NCBI GenBank assembly: GCA_019009955.1
Contig: CM032233.1
Span: 125,218,501-125,282,500, forward strand
Length of the DNA: 64,000 bases
Origin: Riptortus pedestris
Lineage: Eukaryota > Arthropoda > Insecta > Hemiptera > Alydidae
Reading direction: 5' to 3'
Part shown: positions 33,835 through 45,469 of the stretch, piece after piece
Numbering within the stretch: the stretch's first letter is position 1
Layout of the letters: the number at the start of each line of letters is the position of its first letter
Notes under the pieces: model-generated
Databases searched by the model: none
Seen by the model: only the letters and a program-made list of their open reading frames with translations
Told to the model about the DNA's origin: nothing
Position numbers and translations under genes: made by a program

Positions 33835-34463
33835 CAGTAGACTCCCGATTAACCGAAACCTTCGGGACCGAGGGGGTTCGGATAAGCGAAAATTTCGGTT
33901 AAACGGTAGTCCGAAATTTCTGCGTGAAAATAGATCAATTAGAATAAAAAACACGTTTATGTACTTGAAAAAAAACTTATTTTATTTAACAATTAAAATA
34001 ACTACGTACATATGTATTTATAAAACTAAAGACTTAAAAAGAAAAATGAAAGAAAAAAAAAAATTCATCGTTTAAAAAAGTCGGTGATTTTTCTTTGCCG
34101 AGCTTCTGAAATTTTTTTTGTCGATGCGTAGTCACGCCATTTCTGAAGGGTAAGTATATCAGAACGGCAGGAGGTAGGTTGTTGTTCGATGTATCGAAGC
34201 ACCGTCTCCAGAGCATCTGTCGCTTGGGTGTGTGTAATGCGAGCTTCTGTTCCAATTTCGACGGGATCATAATCTTCTTCTTCTTTGGAGACAATGTCTG
34301 CGATGTCATCGTCAGTCAATGTAATGCTAAATCTATCATCAGAATCGACCCATTGTTTCACATCAGTTTCTTCAACGTCTTCGCATCCTTGAGTTTTAGT
34401 GAAAATGCTAGGACGAAGTAATTTTTTTCCCCCTCCGGGTTTCGGATAATCGGGAGTCTACTG
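33835..34463 (-). mobile_element. Tigger/pogo element, internally deleted (copy 1)
   Basis: Terminal inverted repeats start CAGTAGACTCCCGATTA (left) and CAGTAGACTCCCGATTATCC (right, inverted). They are flanked by TA duplications at 33833-33834 and 34464-34465. At 629 bp it retains only the transposase C-terminus on the minus strand. CAGT-type ends and TA targets are standard for pogo/Tigger. Confidence 0.85.
34065..34425 (-). pseudogene. Tigger transposase C-terminal tail with PCNA-box motif
   Basis: The open frame reads KQWVDSDDRFSITLTDDDI, EARITHTQATDALETVLRYI and LQKWRDYASTKKISEA, ending ARQRKITDFFKR and a stop at 34065-34067. Acidic linker plus terminal QxxIxxFF is typical of Tigger/jerky-like transposases. 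QRKITDFF (34075-34098) fits the PCNA-interacting peptide consensus, and pogo transposase is reported to bind PCNA. The DNA-binding and DDE domains are deleted. The frame stays open for about 110 codons. Confidence 0.8.
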
Positions 34464-34465
34464 TA

Positions 34466-34945
34466 GAAGATTTCCCTTAAGTGAAATCAGCTATTATGGT
34501 TGTACCATGATGGGATTTTCGAAATATTTCTTCAAATGTGCATCCAAGGAGCCTACCAAGGAGAAGACGAAAATGAGTTCCCTTCAAAATTTTATATTTG
34601 TCTGTTACCGCTCTAGCGCTAGTTACCAAACTCGATATTTATTCGTTTAAGTTTCACAGCAGAAATCGGACCAGGGGGATTTAGAGGGCGTGAATTTCGA
34701 AAAGTCGAAATCTCTCCGTTACTATACGCTTAATCAAAAAATTGTACAGAGCCAATCATATTGAAAATTAAATGTACTATAAATATTATTATATAAATTT
34801 ATTCTCTATCTTAAATATTAACTTTGATATTTGCGTACTTCAGTTTCAGTTTTCAGCCTCCAGCAAACCCCAACTCATGGCGCATACACAATACTCTGTT
34901 GTATAATAAACTACTTTATTCAAAGCTTAAATACCAAATATTGTT
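34466..34945 (-). mobile_element. HLE-1 without AT core, 5' end missing
   Basis: 3' palindrome (AGATTTCCCTTAAGTGAAAT) directly after the Tigger TA. 3' block, GTCTGTTACCGCTCTAGCG core with practically no AT tract, then long-form sequence (TTCAAAGCTTAAATACC). The copy stops where the next begins. Confidence 0.7.
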
Positions 34946-34999
34946 TGTATTTGTCCATTGACCCTACCCACGCGATACAGAAAATGATGTCCGTTCAAA

Positions 35000-35046
<47 letters not shown>

Positions 35047-35874
35047 GTTAACGCTCTAGTGGTCGCAATTTTGTCTGATCGTATCCAAACTCTATATGAA
35101 AACTTTTCTTTGAAATATTAAGATCAAGTGGCTAGATTCGGACCAGGAGGATTTCCGTTGGTATGTGACGGATCGAAAAATGGTATAGAGTCAACCTTAT
35201 TGTAAATGTAAAGTTCTATAAATGTTGTAATATACGTATTTTCTCTATATTGGATATTAGCCAGGATATTTACATATTTATGTTTTCGGGCATCAGTAAA
35301 CCCCCACTCCTATTCATGTCATATTAACAACAAGCTGTTATATCATGAACCACTTCATGCCAAGGTTTAATATCAAATATGGTTTTCATTGAACTTTTAC
35401 TTCGTGAAATACATGTAAATACGAATGTGATGGCGTCACCAATTATATATTTTTCGTTCTTTACTCGAAAATGTGTAGTTCTATTTACCATACTAGATAT
35501 TTAACCGTTTCATGCAGCTTTAATGATCGTATCTTCTATTGGCTGAAATGGGACCTGGTTTAGATGGGGGGGGGGATTCGAGAATTCAAAATTCATCAGA
35601 TATTTTGAGTCAGATATGAAAATATTATAGAATCAATTTTGATAAACTATTACCGTTCTACAATTGCTGCTGTATGCCTTTTTTTCGTAACTCAAGTATT
35701 AAGCGACTTATTTGTACATTCTTGCTTTCTGCCTTCAGTAACCCTCTCACCTCTTCTACTCATCGTTTTATTATATATAAATGTAGAATGTGTGGTGAGA
35801 TGAGATCACAAGTGCCTTATACTAGCACGTGGGAAATCTGCTTAGATTACGCATTACCTGCGTGACGAACTCAT
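34946..35874 (-). mobile_element. HLE-1 long form lacking the 3' palindrome
   Basis: Begins inside the 3' block (TTTGTCCATTGACCCTACCC). AT core at 35003-35044, then long-form interior with G run, the subfamily flank (GTGTGGTGAGATGAGATCAC), and worn 5' end GCATTACCTGCGTGACGAAC. Confidence 0.7.
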
Positions 35875-36367
35875 CTAAACATGATAATTAAATCACATTA
35901 AAAAAACAACACATTACTATTTAAAATAACATTTCCAGAATATATTTTAATGACAAAATGTAATTTTAAATTAGTGTTATGCGAAAACTGGACTATATCG
36001 CGGAGTAGCTGCATAAAGCGGTCGTCCCCGGCCGTCGTCTGCCACATGAACTCTGCAAGATAGCTGTCCAAGTGGTGGAATAATAAATGATCACCAAGTT
36101 GTGTTAATAAACGATCTCTCATTTTCTGATAACAAACGAAAAAGAATGAACTTAGTCAAGTATGAACAGTCATAAGCCATAGCAATAACAATGAATAGCT
36201 TCAAGAGGTATTGAAACAGTTAATATTTTAGCTGTAAATAATGAGAGGTCATTAACCATTTTGTAAATTCTAGAAGTGTTATTTTAAATAATTAGGTGAT
36301 TTTATTATAGTTTAATAATCGTCTTTAATTATCACTTCTAGAAATGGTTGACTCACAAATAAAAATA
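35875..36367. other. Unassigned intergenic DNA
   Basis: The minus ORF at 35898-36122 (74 codons) has no domain I recognise. Confidence 0.35.
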
Positions 36368-37173
36368 GTCCGTCACGCAGGGGCTGCGTAAACTAAGATT
36401 TCTCGCATGAAATTTTACAATAGTGAAATCTGCATACTGCTAACACTTAACACCACCGTGAGGAAATACAAACGGTTATGAGAAATCGTTCAGTTAATTT
36501 TAATAAGCTTACAACGGAAACGGCTTATGATTGCAAACAAATAGGTCTGCCAACCACTGAAAGCTGAACAGATAGACATATTCTTCACCCGAAAGAAAAA
36601 CAATTATTGATATACATCTGAATGTAACACATTAACTTTATTGCAAACTATTTGCTAAATCTAGTACTGCAATTTATAATGAATCAGAATAATTTATATT
36701 TTAATAGCTGAAATTTTAGTAGTCCAAGAAATAAAAAACGGGGGGGGGGCATCAACAGAACGTATTTGCATATATCACACAAAGTATAAGGTTAGAAGAC
36801 AAGAACAGTTAGGTTACACGAGAGCCAGACTACGGAAACGGCCGAACTAATCCGGAAACTCACGACAATAGCCACACACACACTTCACAATGCAAATAGA
36901 AATATCTCGGATAATATTCAAGATAGTGAATAAGTGTATATAACAATATTTATAGTAAATTAATAAGGTTGGTTCTATACAATTTTTCGATCCGCGTATA
37001 GTAACGGAGATATTTGGAATTTTCAAAAATCCCCTCTCTAAACCCCTTCCCCCCCCCTCCCCCTCCTACTGGTCCGATTTCAGTTATTAACAAACTTGAT
37101 CTTTCATTTTACGTAAAACGATTAAATACAGAGTTTGGTAACGATGAAACAAAAATTGCGACCGCTAGAGCGT

Positions 37174-37219
<46 letters not shown>

Positions 37220-37339
37220 AACGGACCTCATTTTCGTCATCTCCTGGGTAGGATCAATGGACGTTTGAAGAAATTTTTCGAAAATCGCGTCATGAGAACG
37301 ACCTCAATAGCTGATTTCCCTTAAGGGAAATCTGCTAAA
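36368..37339 (+). mobile_element. Full-length HLE-1, long form
   Basis: Intact 5' end, slightly shortened inverted-repeat motif (ACTAAGATTTCTCGC), long-form region with G run, C-rich run CCCCTTCCCCCCCCTCCCCC, AT core at 37175-37217, and a perfect 3' palindrome ending CTGCTAAAA. 972 bp. Confidence 0.87.
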
Positions 37340-37785
37340 AAGCCCGTTGACTAACAGAAAGGTAAGATTTCCAAATTTTTTTGGCCAGTGTTTTTGGAAT
37401 GATCTAAAACGTTGAAAACCATCTGATCCTTGTCATATTTAAATAAAATATCAGATTAGAGTTTTATTTATATAAATACATATATATAGAAAAAAAAGAA
37501 AAGTGTTTTCCAGGACAAGGAGTTAGACAAAACCAAATAAATGGGATTGAACAATACAATGTGGACTCAAGAAGAAAAATAATATTGCTTACAAGAGATG
37601 TTGAATTTCTGCTTAAACACGCCCTCGAAGGGAAAATGTATTTGAGGAAAGAGGATTGTTTCGAGTGGTCCAAGAATAAAATGCTAAAGAAATTGAGTCT
37701 ATCCCTTTCCAGAGAAAACACCAATGTAAACAAAATATTTTAAAACGCAAACTCTTCACGTTTGAATTGCAAACATTTAAAAAAG
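37340..37785. other. Unassigned intergenic DNA
   Basis: The plus ORF at 37561-37743 and two minus ORFs overlap here. No domain is recognised and no choice between them is supported. Confidence 0.35.
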
Positions 37786-38234
37786 GTCCGTCACGCGTAT
37801 TTGCGTCACGTATTTGCATTTATCTCATGACGTAAAAGTTCAATGTGAACAATATTTGTTGCTTTGGCTTCAAATAAAGTGCTTCATAATATAACAGCAT
37901 TGATATGGCATGAGTAGGAGTGGGGGTTTACTGATGGCTGAAAACTAATAAAACGCAAATATCTCGTTTATTATTAAAGATAATGAACAAAAGTACATGA
38001 CAACATTTATAGAACATTACATTTGCAATAAGATTGATTCTATACAATTTTTCGGTCCGACGCATAATAACGGAGATATTACGAATTTTCGAAATTCCTC
38101 CCCTCTAAACCCCTCCCTCCCAGGTCCGATTTCAGCCGTTAACGAACATGCCCTTTTATTACATTAAAAACTTATATATCGAGTTTCGTAACGATTAAAC
38201 AAAAATTTCTACCACTAGAACGGTAACAGACATA

Positions 38235-38306
<72 letters not shown>

Positions 38307-38788
38307 TATTTGATATATTTGCCTGTTAACGCTCTAGCGGTCGTAATTTTTTTAGATCGTTATCAAACTCGATATTTACTCGTTTTATGCAAAAAGAAAT
38401 ATCAAGTTCGTTAATGGCTGAAATCGGACCAGTGGGAGGGAGGGGGGGGGGTTAAAGGGAGGGATTTTTCGAAAATTCGAAATATCTCCGTTACTATACG
38501 TCGGATCGAAACTTGTATAAAACCTATCTTATTGATAATTATAATTACTATAAATATTGTTATATACATTTATTCTCTATCTTGAATGTTAACCTAGATA
38601 TTTGAATTTTTCTTAAGTTTGTGCGGATAACGGGCGAGATGAGATCAGCTGATATCGGGTCTATTCGTGAGTATCCCCTGAAAGCTAGTTCGGCCGTTTC
38701 CGTAACTGTTCGGCTCTCGTGAAATTTCTCTATTGTAAAACTTCTCGCCGGAAATGTGCTTAGTTTACGCTGCCCCTGCGTGACGGAC
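37786..38788. mobile_element. HLE-1 fold-back with two 5' ends
   Basis: Left arm plus: GTCCGTCACGCG 5' end (hairpin lost), then long-form interior up to GGTAACAGACAT. Centre: (AT)n then (GATA)n at 38234-38305. Right arm minus: core (CTGTTAACGCTCTAGCGG), G run, and 5' end (CTGCCCCTGCGTGACGGAC) at 38770-38788. No 3' palindrome. Confidence 0.75.
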
Positions 38789-39224
38789 TTTATTCTAAAT
38801 AAGGATATGGCTGGATTATATCGTAGGGCTATATGTGGCTGGAGAGGCCTGTTAGATGCAGAAAACTTATCATCCTGCCGATTTTCGCTCTACAGTTCCT
38901 CGCCGAGATTTCTTTCAATACCGAGCCGATCAAGGATTCCTGTGTATTTTTTGTAGTACTCAATAATATGAATGGATGAGAGGTTTTTTCGACAAACAGT
39001 GAAGCAGGGAGCTGTCTGCCAGTGCCGGAGCCTGCATATCACCACCTCCTCCCCACGATGGTGCCTGGATGAAGACTCCCAAGCAGCAAGTTCGTTCTTC
39101 ACCATTTGGACTCCTTCCAGCTCCTATTAATGCCTTCGATTACATGTGTAGTAATTTCATTCATAGTGAGCGGAATCGTTTTTAGTGACGTCAAGGTTTG
39201 ACCGCTTCTCTATCAACCCCTACA
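38789..39224. other. Unassigned intergenic DNA
   Basis: Short ORFs on both strands (38756-38956 plus, 38890-39105 minus) without domains. Confidence 0.35.
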
Positions 39225-39424
39225 TAACTACTACTGTTACTAGTATGCAGATTTCTCTATTTTGAAATTTCAGGTAGGGAATCTGCTTAGTTTACGCATC
39301 CCCTACGTGACGGACTTTTCGTTATCTACTAGGTAGGATCGATGGACATTTGAAGAAATGTTTCGAAAATCACGTAATGAGTACAAACCTCAATAGCTGA
39401 TTTCCCTCTAGGGAAATCTGCTAA
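39225..39424. mobile_element. HLE-1 chimera: minus 5' end fused to plus 3' end
   Basis: Minus 5' terminal 90 bp (CAGATTTCTCTATTTTG to CATCCCCTACGTGACGGAC) is followed directly by TTTTCGTTATCTACTAGGTA, the plus 3' arm, and a palindrome (TTTCCCTCTAGGGAAATCTG). Same breakpoint as 33318. Confidence 0.72.
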
Positions 39425-39762
39425 AGAGATATGTGGTTTTGTGTATCTCTCGTAGAGCTAGTTTATAAGTTGACAAACTTACCTGATGTAATATTTACTT
39501 TGAAACTATTCCTAAAGGTGTAGATAAAGTGTCGCGCATGTAATAGCAGTGTAGTTCTACAATGGCGGGGCTATTCAAGGGGAACAGTTGGAGATGGCAG
39601 CTAGGGGATGAGATAATTCTAGACATCTGCATGTGGAGTCTAGCAAGTTGTCACCTATGAGGAATTAACTTGTACCGCACTCCAGAGAAAGGAGAATTAC
39701 AGCTCCGGTCTCAAGGGAACTCCGTCTGCAATTTGTCTCTGCAAACTCGTATTAAAATGTAC
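39425..39762. other. Unassigned intergenic DNA
   Basis: Nothing recognised. Confidence 0.3.
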
Positions 39763-39828
39763 GAAGTTATTGAGCGACAAGCAGAGCTGTCTTATCTTCG
39801 TAGTTGAAGGAGAAAAACGGAAAAAAAA
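39763..39828. repeat. Flank repeat T (copy 1)
   Basis: GAAGTTATTGAGCGACAAGC through GTAGTTGAAGGAGAAAAA. Recurs at 40868-40938, in both cases directly before an HLE-1 5' end. Confidence 0.75.
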
Positions 39829-40617
39829 GTCTATCACGCAGGGGCTGCGTAAACTAAGCAGATTTCCCTCGTGAAATTTAGTAATAGATAAATCTACATA
39901 CTTGAAAAACAACACCACCGTGAATAAATAGAAACGGAAATAAAAAATGTTTCATCCAATTTCAATAACCTGCCGACAGGAGGTTAGAAATGTAAACAAA
40001 CAGGTCTGCCCGCCTCACACCGGAAAGAAAAACAATTACTGAAATATATCAGAATATAACATTAATTTTATTGAGAACTATTTACTATGTCTAGTACTGT
40101 AATTAATATTGATTTAGAATAATTGTTATCTCAATCAATCAAATTTCCATAGCCCAAAACCTTAAGACGGGGGGGGGGGATCACCAGGACATATTGCATG
40201 TAGCTCGTATAATAAAGGTCTCTTGAATACAATGTTAGGTATTTAAGCTCCGAATAATGTGATTTATTATGTAGCAGAGTATCGTTTATATAACATGAGT
40301 AGAAGTGGCGGTTTGCTGAAGTCTGAAAACTGAAAAATGCAAATATCTCGGTTAATATTCAAGATAGTGAATACATGTATAGAACAACAATTATAGTACA
40401 TGTAATTTGTAATAAGAATGATTCTATACAATTTTTCAATCCGAAGAAGGCGAGGAGATATTTCGAATGTTTGAAAATCCTCCCCTCTAAACCCTCCCCC
40501 CTCCACCTTGCCCATTTTCAGCCGTTAACGAACTTGATCTTTCTTTTTCATAAAACAACTAAATATCGCGTTTGGTAGCGGTTAAACAATAATTGCGACC
40601 GCTAGAGCGGTAACAGC

Positions 40618-40666
<49 letters not shown>

Positions 40667-40793
40667 GTTTTGAACGGACCTCATTTTCGACATCCCCTTG
40701 ATAGAATCGATGGACATTTGAAGAAAAAATTCGAAAATTGCGTCATGAGTACGATCTCAATAGCTGATCTCCCTTAAGGGAAATCTGCTGAAA
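39829..40793 (+). mobile_element. Full-length HLE-1, long form
   Basis: 5' end GTCTATCACGCAGGGGCTGC, long-form region, G run at 40171-40179, AT core at 40621-40665, 3' arm, and 3' palindrome (CTCCCTTAAGGGAAATCTG). 965 bp. Confidence 0.86.
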
Positions 40794-40867
40794 ATACCAT
40801 AAAAATTTCCACATTCTCAAATTACACGATGATATGACCTCACCTTACATAACTATAAATAGTCCGA

Positions 40868-40938
40868 AGTTATTGAGCGACAAGCAGAGCTGTCTTACCC
40901 TCGTAGTTGAAGGAGAAAAATGAAAAAAAAAAAAGAAA
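40868..40938. repeat. Flank repeat T (copy 2)
   Basis: Nearly identical to 39763-39828 with a longer A run before the HLE-1 5' end. Confidence 0.75.
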
Positions 40939-41646
40939 AGTCCGTCACGCAGGGGCTGCGTAAACTGACCAGATTTCCCTCATGAAGTTTAACAATAGAT
41001 AAATCAACATACTAGTAACACAACACCACCGCCAATATTAAGTGAATAAATACAAACGGGAAGCGTCTGAAATGTAAACAAACAGGTCTGCCAACGTCTC
41101 ACCGAATAGAAAAAAACAATTACTAAAATATATCAGAATATGGCATATTAATTTTGTTGAAAACTATTTACTATATCTAGTGCTGTAATTAATACTGAAT
41201 CAGGATAATTTTTTTCACCAAAACATATTTGCATGTACCTCGTATAATAAAGGTCTCTTGAAAACAATATTTGGTATTTAAGTAAAGTGGTTTATCATGT
41301 AACAGAGTATTGTTTATGTAACATGAGTAGAAGTGGGGGTCTACTCAAGGCTGAAAATGCAAATATCTCGGTTAATATTCAAGATAGAGATTAAATGTAT
41401 ATAACTATATTTATAGCACATTTAATTTACAATACGATTCATTCTATATAAGTTTTCTATCCGACTTATAGTAACGGAGATTTTTCAAAATTCTCTCCTC
41501 TAAACCCCTCCCCTCTCCTTCTTATCCGATTTTAGCGGTTAACGAACTTGATCTTTCTTTTTACAAAAACGACTAAATATCAAGTTTTGAACGGACCTCA
41601 TTTTCGTCATTTCCAGTGTAGGATCGGTGGACATTTGAAGAAAAAC
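40939..41646 (+). mobile_element. HLE-1 long form, 3' truncated, no AT core
   Basis: 5' end GTCCGTCACGCAGGGGCTGC and long-form region. The core has lost CGACCGCTAGAGCG and the AT tract: ATCAAGTTTTGAACGGACCTC joins the two sides. The 3' arm stops at GAAGAAAAACATTTC where LINE sequence starts. Confidence 0.78.
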
Positions 41647-41659
41647 ATTTCGTTTATTA

Positions 41660-41900
41660 TTTACCGTCATGAATGGACATCAAAGACGTAAAAAGTTACC
41701 CATATATAATAGGCCAATATCCCTCCTACCAGTGATTTCGAAAATTTTCCTAGTAATCTTAAATCGACTGATGGAACATCTCAGAAAACATGGTTTTTGC
41801 GAAAAAAAATGGTCATTACTGCCACAGAATATGATTTTCGGAACCATTTAATTTATTCTCAATATCGAGAAACGTATATTTACAGTTTCAATAAAACCTT
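41660..41900 (+). pseudogene. Non-LTR retrotransposon RT fragment
   Basis: The frame from 41669 reads YNRPISLLPVISKIF then ILNRLMEHLRKHGFCEK. YRPISLL-PVLSKIFE-ILxRL is the conserved start of the reverse transcriptase domain of Jockey/CR1-type LINEs. The expected palm motifs do not follow in frame (stop at 41849). A short dead fragment abutting the truncated HLE-1 3' arm. Confidence 0.65.
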
Positions 41901-42513
41901 TTGACTTATATCATGAAGTTCTACTAAATATCTAACACAACTATGGAATACATGGAACTCAAAAACTTTTTCTTACTTATTTGTGTAACCTCAAAAAATA
42001 GTAGAAGTTAAGGACCATTAAGCTAAATTTGCTAATAAATCTCCAATTTATGTATCCCGGAGATCTGCCTAGAATAATCTCTGATTGTGTCATTTATAGC
42101 GGGACAAGTTTCTCGTAATTCATAAAGCATGTCACTATTTAATGATTTAAAATGAATTACAAATCATGTCAATAAATCACAAATGCATGCTGTATATTTA
42201 GACCATTGTGAATATTGTTAATAAAATTACTTTTTTATATACAATTATTAATCTGATAGATTTTAGAAAATGTATTCATCGAATATGAGATAAATTTAAA
42301 ACTAAACTTAGTGTTACTATGCAAAAAAATAAATGCAAGTTTAATATGTAAAGAATTTAAAGTACAACTAAAAATATTTAACGTATTCTATTTTGCTTTT
42401 TTAATACTTAATGGAAAAAAAAAATTAATAAATTCATTTCGTTTGAATATTTAGATGTATAATAGCTTAAATTCAACAGGTAAGTACCCTTATATTTAAA
42501 AATGTATAACAAA
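41901..42513. other. AT-rich unassigned DNA
   Basis: No feature recognised. Possibly the rest of the LINE, beyond recognition. Confidence 0.3.
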
Positions 42514-43240
42514 TGTCCGCAGCTGCGCAAAATAAGCAGATTTCCCTCGTGCTCCTATAACATATTTTTAATATCACCGTATATTTTCTATTTCTAAGTA
42601 AAAAACATATGAATAGTAGGGGGTGGGGAACGGAGAGTAACAAAAGGCTGAAAACAAGAAAACCCGAATAACTCGCTTAGTAGTACTATTGATACGAAAA
42701 AATGCATAGAACAACAATTGTAGAATTGTAGTTTAACATAATTGGTCCTACAACCACGACTCAAGGTGTGATTTCAGCCACTAAAAAATATGATCTTTAC
42801 TGTCGACTGAAAACGTAAAATATCGAGTGTGATATAGATTAAATAAACATTTTGGAGACATGCACCTAATATCTTAATTGATGACACAACGAATTTGCAT
42901 ATATGCCGTATAATAAAGGTCTCTTGTAAACAATGAATGTTATTTAATCTTCAAATGAAGTGGTTTACTATATAACAGTACATTATGTATAAGGCAAGAG
43001 TTGGAGTGGGGGTTTGATAAAGGATGAAATCTAAAAAAATCACATACCTCCGTTAATATTTATGATAGCGAATAAATATATTTAACAATAATTATATAAA
43101 ATTTAATTTACCATATTATTGGTTTAATACAATATTTCGATCCTACGTATAATAAAGGAGGTATTTTGAATTTTCGACCCCTCCCCTTCCCCCACTAGCC
43201 CGATTTCAGCCATTAACGAGTTTGGCCTTCTCTATACTCT
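42514..43240 (+). mobile_element. Two old, diverged HLE-1 copies in tandem
   Basis: A worn 5' end (GTCCGCAGCTGCGCAAAATA then AGCAGATTTCCC) leads to interior sequence to about 42860. A second interior block (TAATAAAGGTCTCTTGTAAA to CGATTTCAGCCATTAACG) follows at 42890-43220. Neither has an AT core or 3' end. Confidence 0.55.
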
Positions 43241-43254
43241 ATCTAGTAAATAAT

Positions 43255-43480
43255 TATCATAGGGCCTTGCTAAATTAATGTTTTTATTTTTTTTTAATTA
43301 ATGTTATTATTTTTTGAAAATGGAGAGCCCCTGAAGAGGTGGTATATAGACCACGAAACATGTAGGGCAGTATGAATAAAGTTTACGCGAAAAAATGTTT
43401 TTTATTGGTGAGCCTTGCAAAGAAAATATGAAGAATATATAAAAATATTGGGTCCAAAATAAGAAGAATCTTTTTTTTTT
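43255..43480 (+). mobile_element. Penelope-type retroelement 3' end
   Basis: CCTGAAGAGGTGGTATATAG then CACGAAACATGTAGGGCAGT and AATGTTTTTTATTGGTGAGC. The same sequence occurs at 48170-48390, 48415-48700, 50540-50700 and 63740-64000. Its position beside a Penelope GIY-YIG fragment at 50759 supports a Penelope origin. Confidence 0.5.
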
Positions 43481-44722
43481 TATGTATAATCATCTGTATT
43501 ACATGTATAATTAACTCTTTGAATTTCTGGTTTCACAAAGATTTAAGTTGATGAATATATTACAGTTATTAATTATCTGTTGGGGTGTTATGACAATGGT
43601 TAAGACAAAATTATTTAGTTATGTATTCCTTGTCTGCCGCTAGGAAATTATGACTATCTGATATTTTTTTTGCTCTACAATGTGAAGTATGAATTTTGAA
43701 GAGTTGATAGTAGAGCTCGTGCATAGTTTTCGTTCTCCCAGCGCGGCGTACTTTAGTTTTCACAAACGTTGATGAATAGTTCGTGAGGACTAACTGTCAA
43801 TGATAAACGATATACGGGTAATCAATTTGAAAACCCACCTTTTCCTATCTGTATATTGTTTTGAATAGGTAACAGATGCACTTGATAGACCAATTCCCAT
43901 ACGGAGATCAGCCTGAAAAATGTTGGGAATTGTTTTGGTAAGTTGGCAGATGTCAAAACTGGCCCCATAATGTGTTTTTTTTTTTTTCAAACCTTTTTTT
44001 CCCTGTCATTTTTATTAATTGACTGAAAGGAATTTTAGTGCTGGATATTCTCGGCTCTAGTGGAAGGCTGCTATATGTAACGATGGGCTTGGGAAGGTTT
44101 GATTAATCACCAGCAGATAACATTTGTCATCAGGGAACCCAGAGAGAGAGGAGGAGGCAGTGCGGGTTAAAACTAAGTTAAATGGCACAAATAATAATAT
44201 ACTTATTTAGGACTTGGCTCAGGAAGTGTTTTAATAATGGGACTATGAAAACCCTTTTAACAGTTTTATACTTTTCCCAAAGACCTCGTGGTGAGTTTGA
44301 AATACGAAATATAATTTGGTTAATTTGGTAGGACTTTTACATGGTCATGGGCACTGACGACATGGCATAAATCTTATGCACAAATCATGTCATCGGGCCC
44401 CCGTAAGGGCTACTGGCGCCTGTGTGCAAAAAAGGATTTTGGCGCCCCTTAAGGCATTTTTAATTATCTTATTTTTGATGGTAGGTAGGTGCTTGAAATA
44501 AAGTAAAGAACTGAACTTTGAGAGTCATTTTTATTTGTAGACTAAAATATCAAAATGAAATAAACAGAATAAAATCTAAATTATTTTTTGGGCCCTTGGT
44601 TTTGGAGCCCCTAAAGGATGGCCCCGTGGCACACTTTGCACATATGGTAGCGGGGGCCCTATATTTCATCTTGCAATTACAATATCTATTTCTTCCACAG
44701 AAACTGATCATTGAAAACAAAA
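43481..44722. other. Unassigned intergenic DNA
   Basis: No domain in short ORFs. Homopolymer T run at 43976-43987. Confidence 0.3.
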
Positions 44723-44960
44723 GTCCGTCACGCAGTGGCCACGTAAACTAACCAGATTTCCCTGTTTTACAATGGATAAATCTGCCTACTGGTAACCCTG
44801 AACACCGCCGCGAATATTAAGTGAATAAATACAAAAGGTAATGACATATCTTTCAGTTAATATTAATAATCTACCAACGGGAAGCGTCTGAGTTGTAAAC
44901 AAACAGGTCTGATACCTCTCAGAGCTGAACAGATAGAAATATTCTGCACCGGAAAGAAAA
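44723..44960 (+). mobile_element. HLE-1 long-form 5' fragment
   Basis: 5' end GTCCGTCACGCAGTGGCCAC and long-form region to ACCGGAAAGAAAA, where another 5' end begins at once. Confidence 0.7.
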
Positions 44961-45469
44961 GTCCGTCATGCAGAGGCTGCGTAAGCTAAGCAGATTTCCC
45001 ATGTGAAGTTCTACAATAGAGAAATTTGCATACTGGTAACACAACACCACGTTGTGTTGAACTGTGATTAAATACAAACGGTAATGAGAAATCTTTCAGT
45101 TAATTAAAATAAATTCCCAACTGAAATGGCTTCTGAATTGTAAGAATAATTTATATTTTAATAACTCAAATTTTAGTAGTCCAAGAACTAAAGAAGGGGG
45201 GGGCGGATGAACAGAACGTATTTGCATAAACCTCACAAAGTAACGGAGGTAAGGTAAGGTTAGAAACGACAAGTAAGGTTAGAAGCTTCCACCTGACCTA
45301 TTAGATTTCTAACGCTTCTTGTCGGCAGGTTATTGAAATTGAATGAAACATTTCTTATTTCCGTTTGTATTTATTCACGGTGGTGTTGTGTTACCAGTAT
45401 GTAGATTTATCAATTACTAATTTTCACGAGGGAAATCTGCTTAGTTTAAGCAGCCCCTGCGTGACGGAC
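44961..45469. mobile_element. HLE-1 fold-back with two 5' ends
   Basis: The plus 5' end (GTCCGTCATGCAGAGGCTGC) and long-form interior run to about 45280. The sequence then reverses (CGCTTCTTGTCGGCAGG, CACGGTGGTGTTGTG) to a minus 5' end (CAGCCCCTGCGTGACGGAC) at 45469. No AT core, no 3' arm; arms about 200 bp. Confidence 0.75.

Noticed and set aside
37561..37743. 60-codon plus ORF with a charged helix-like composition
   Set aside because: Overlapped by two minus ORFs of similar length; no motif or neighbour supports any of them.
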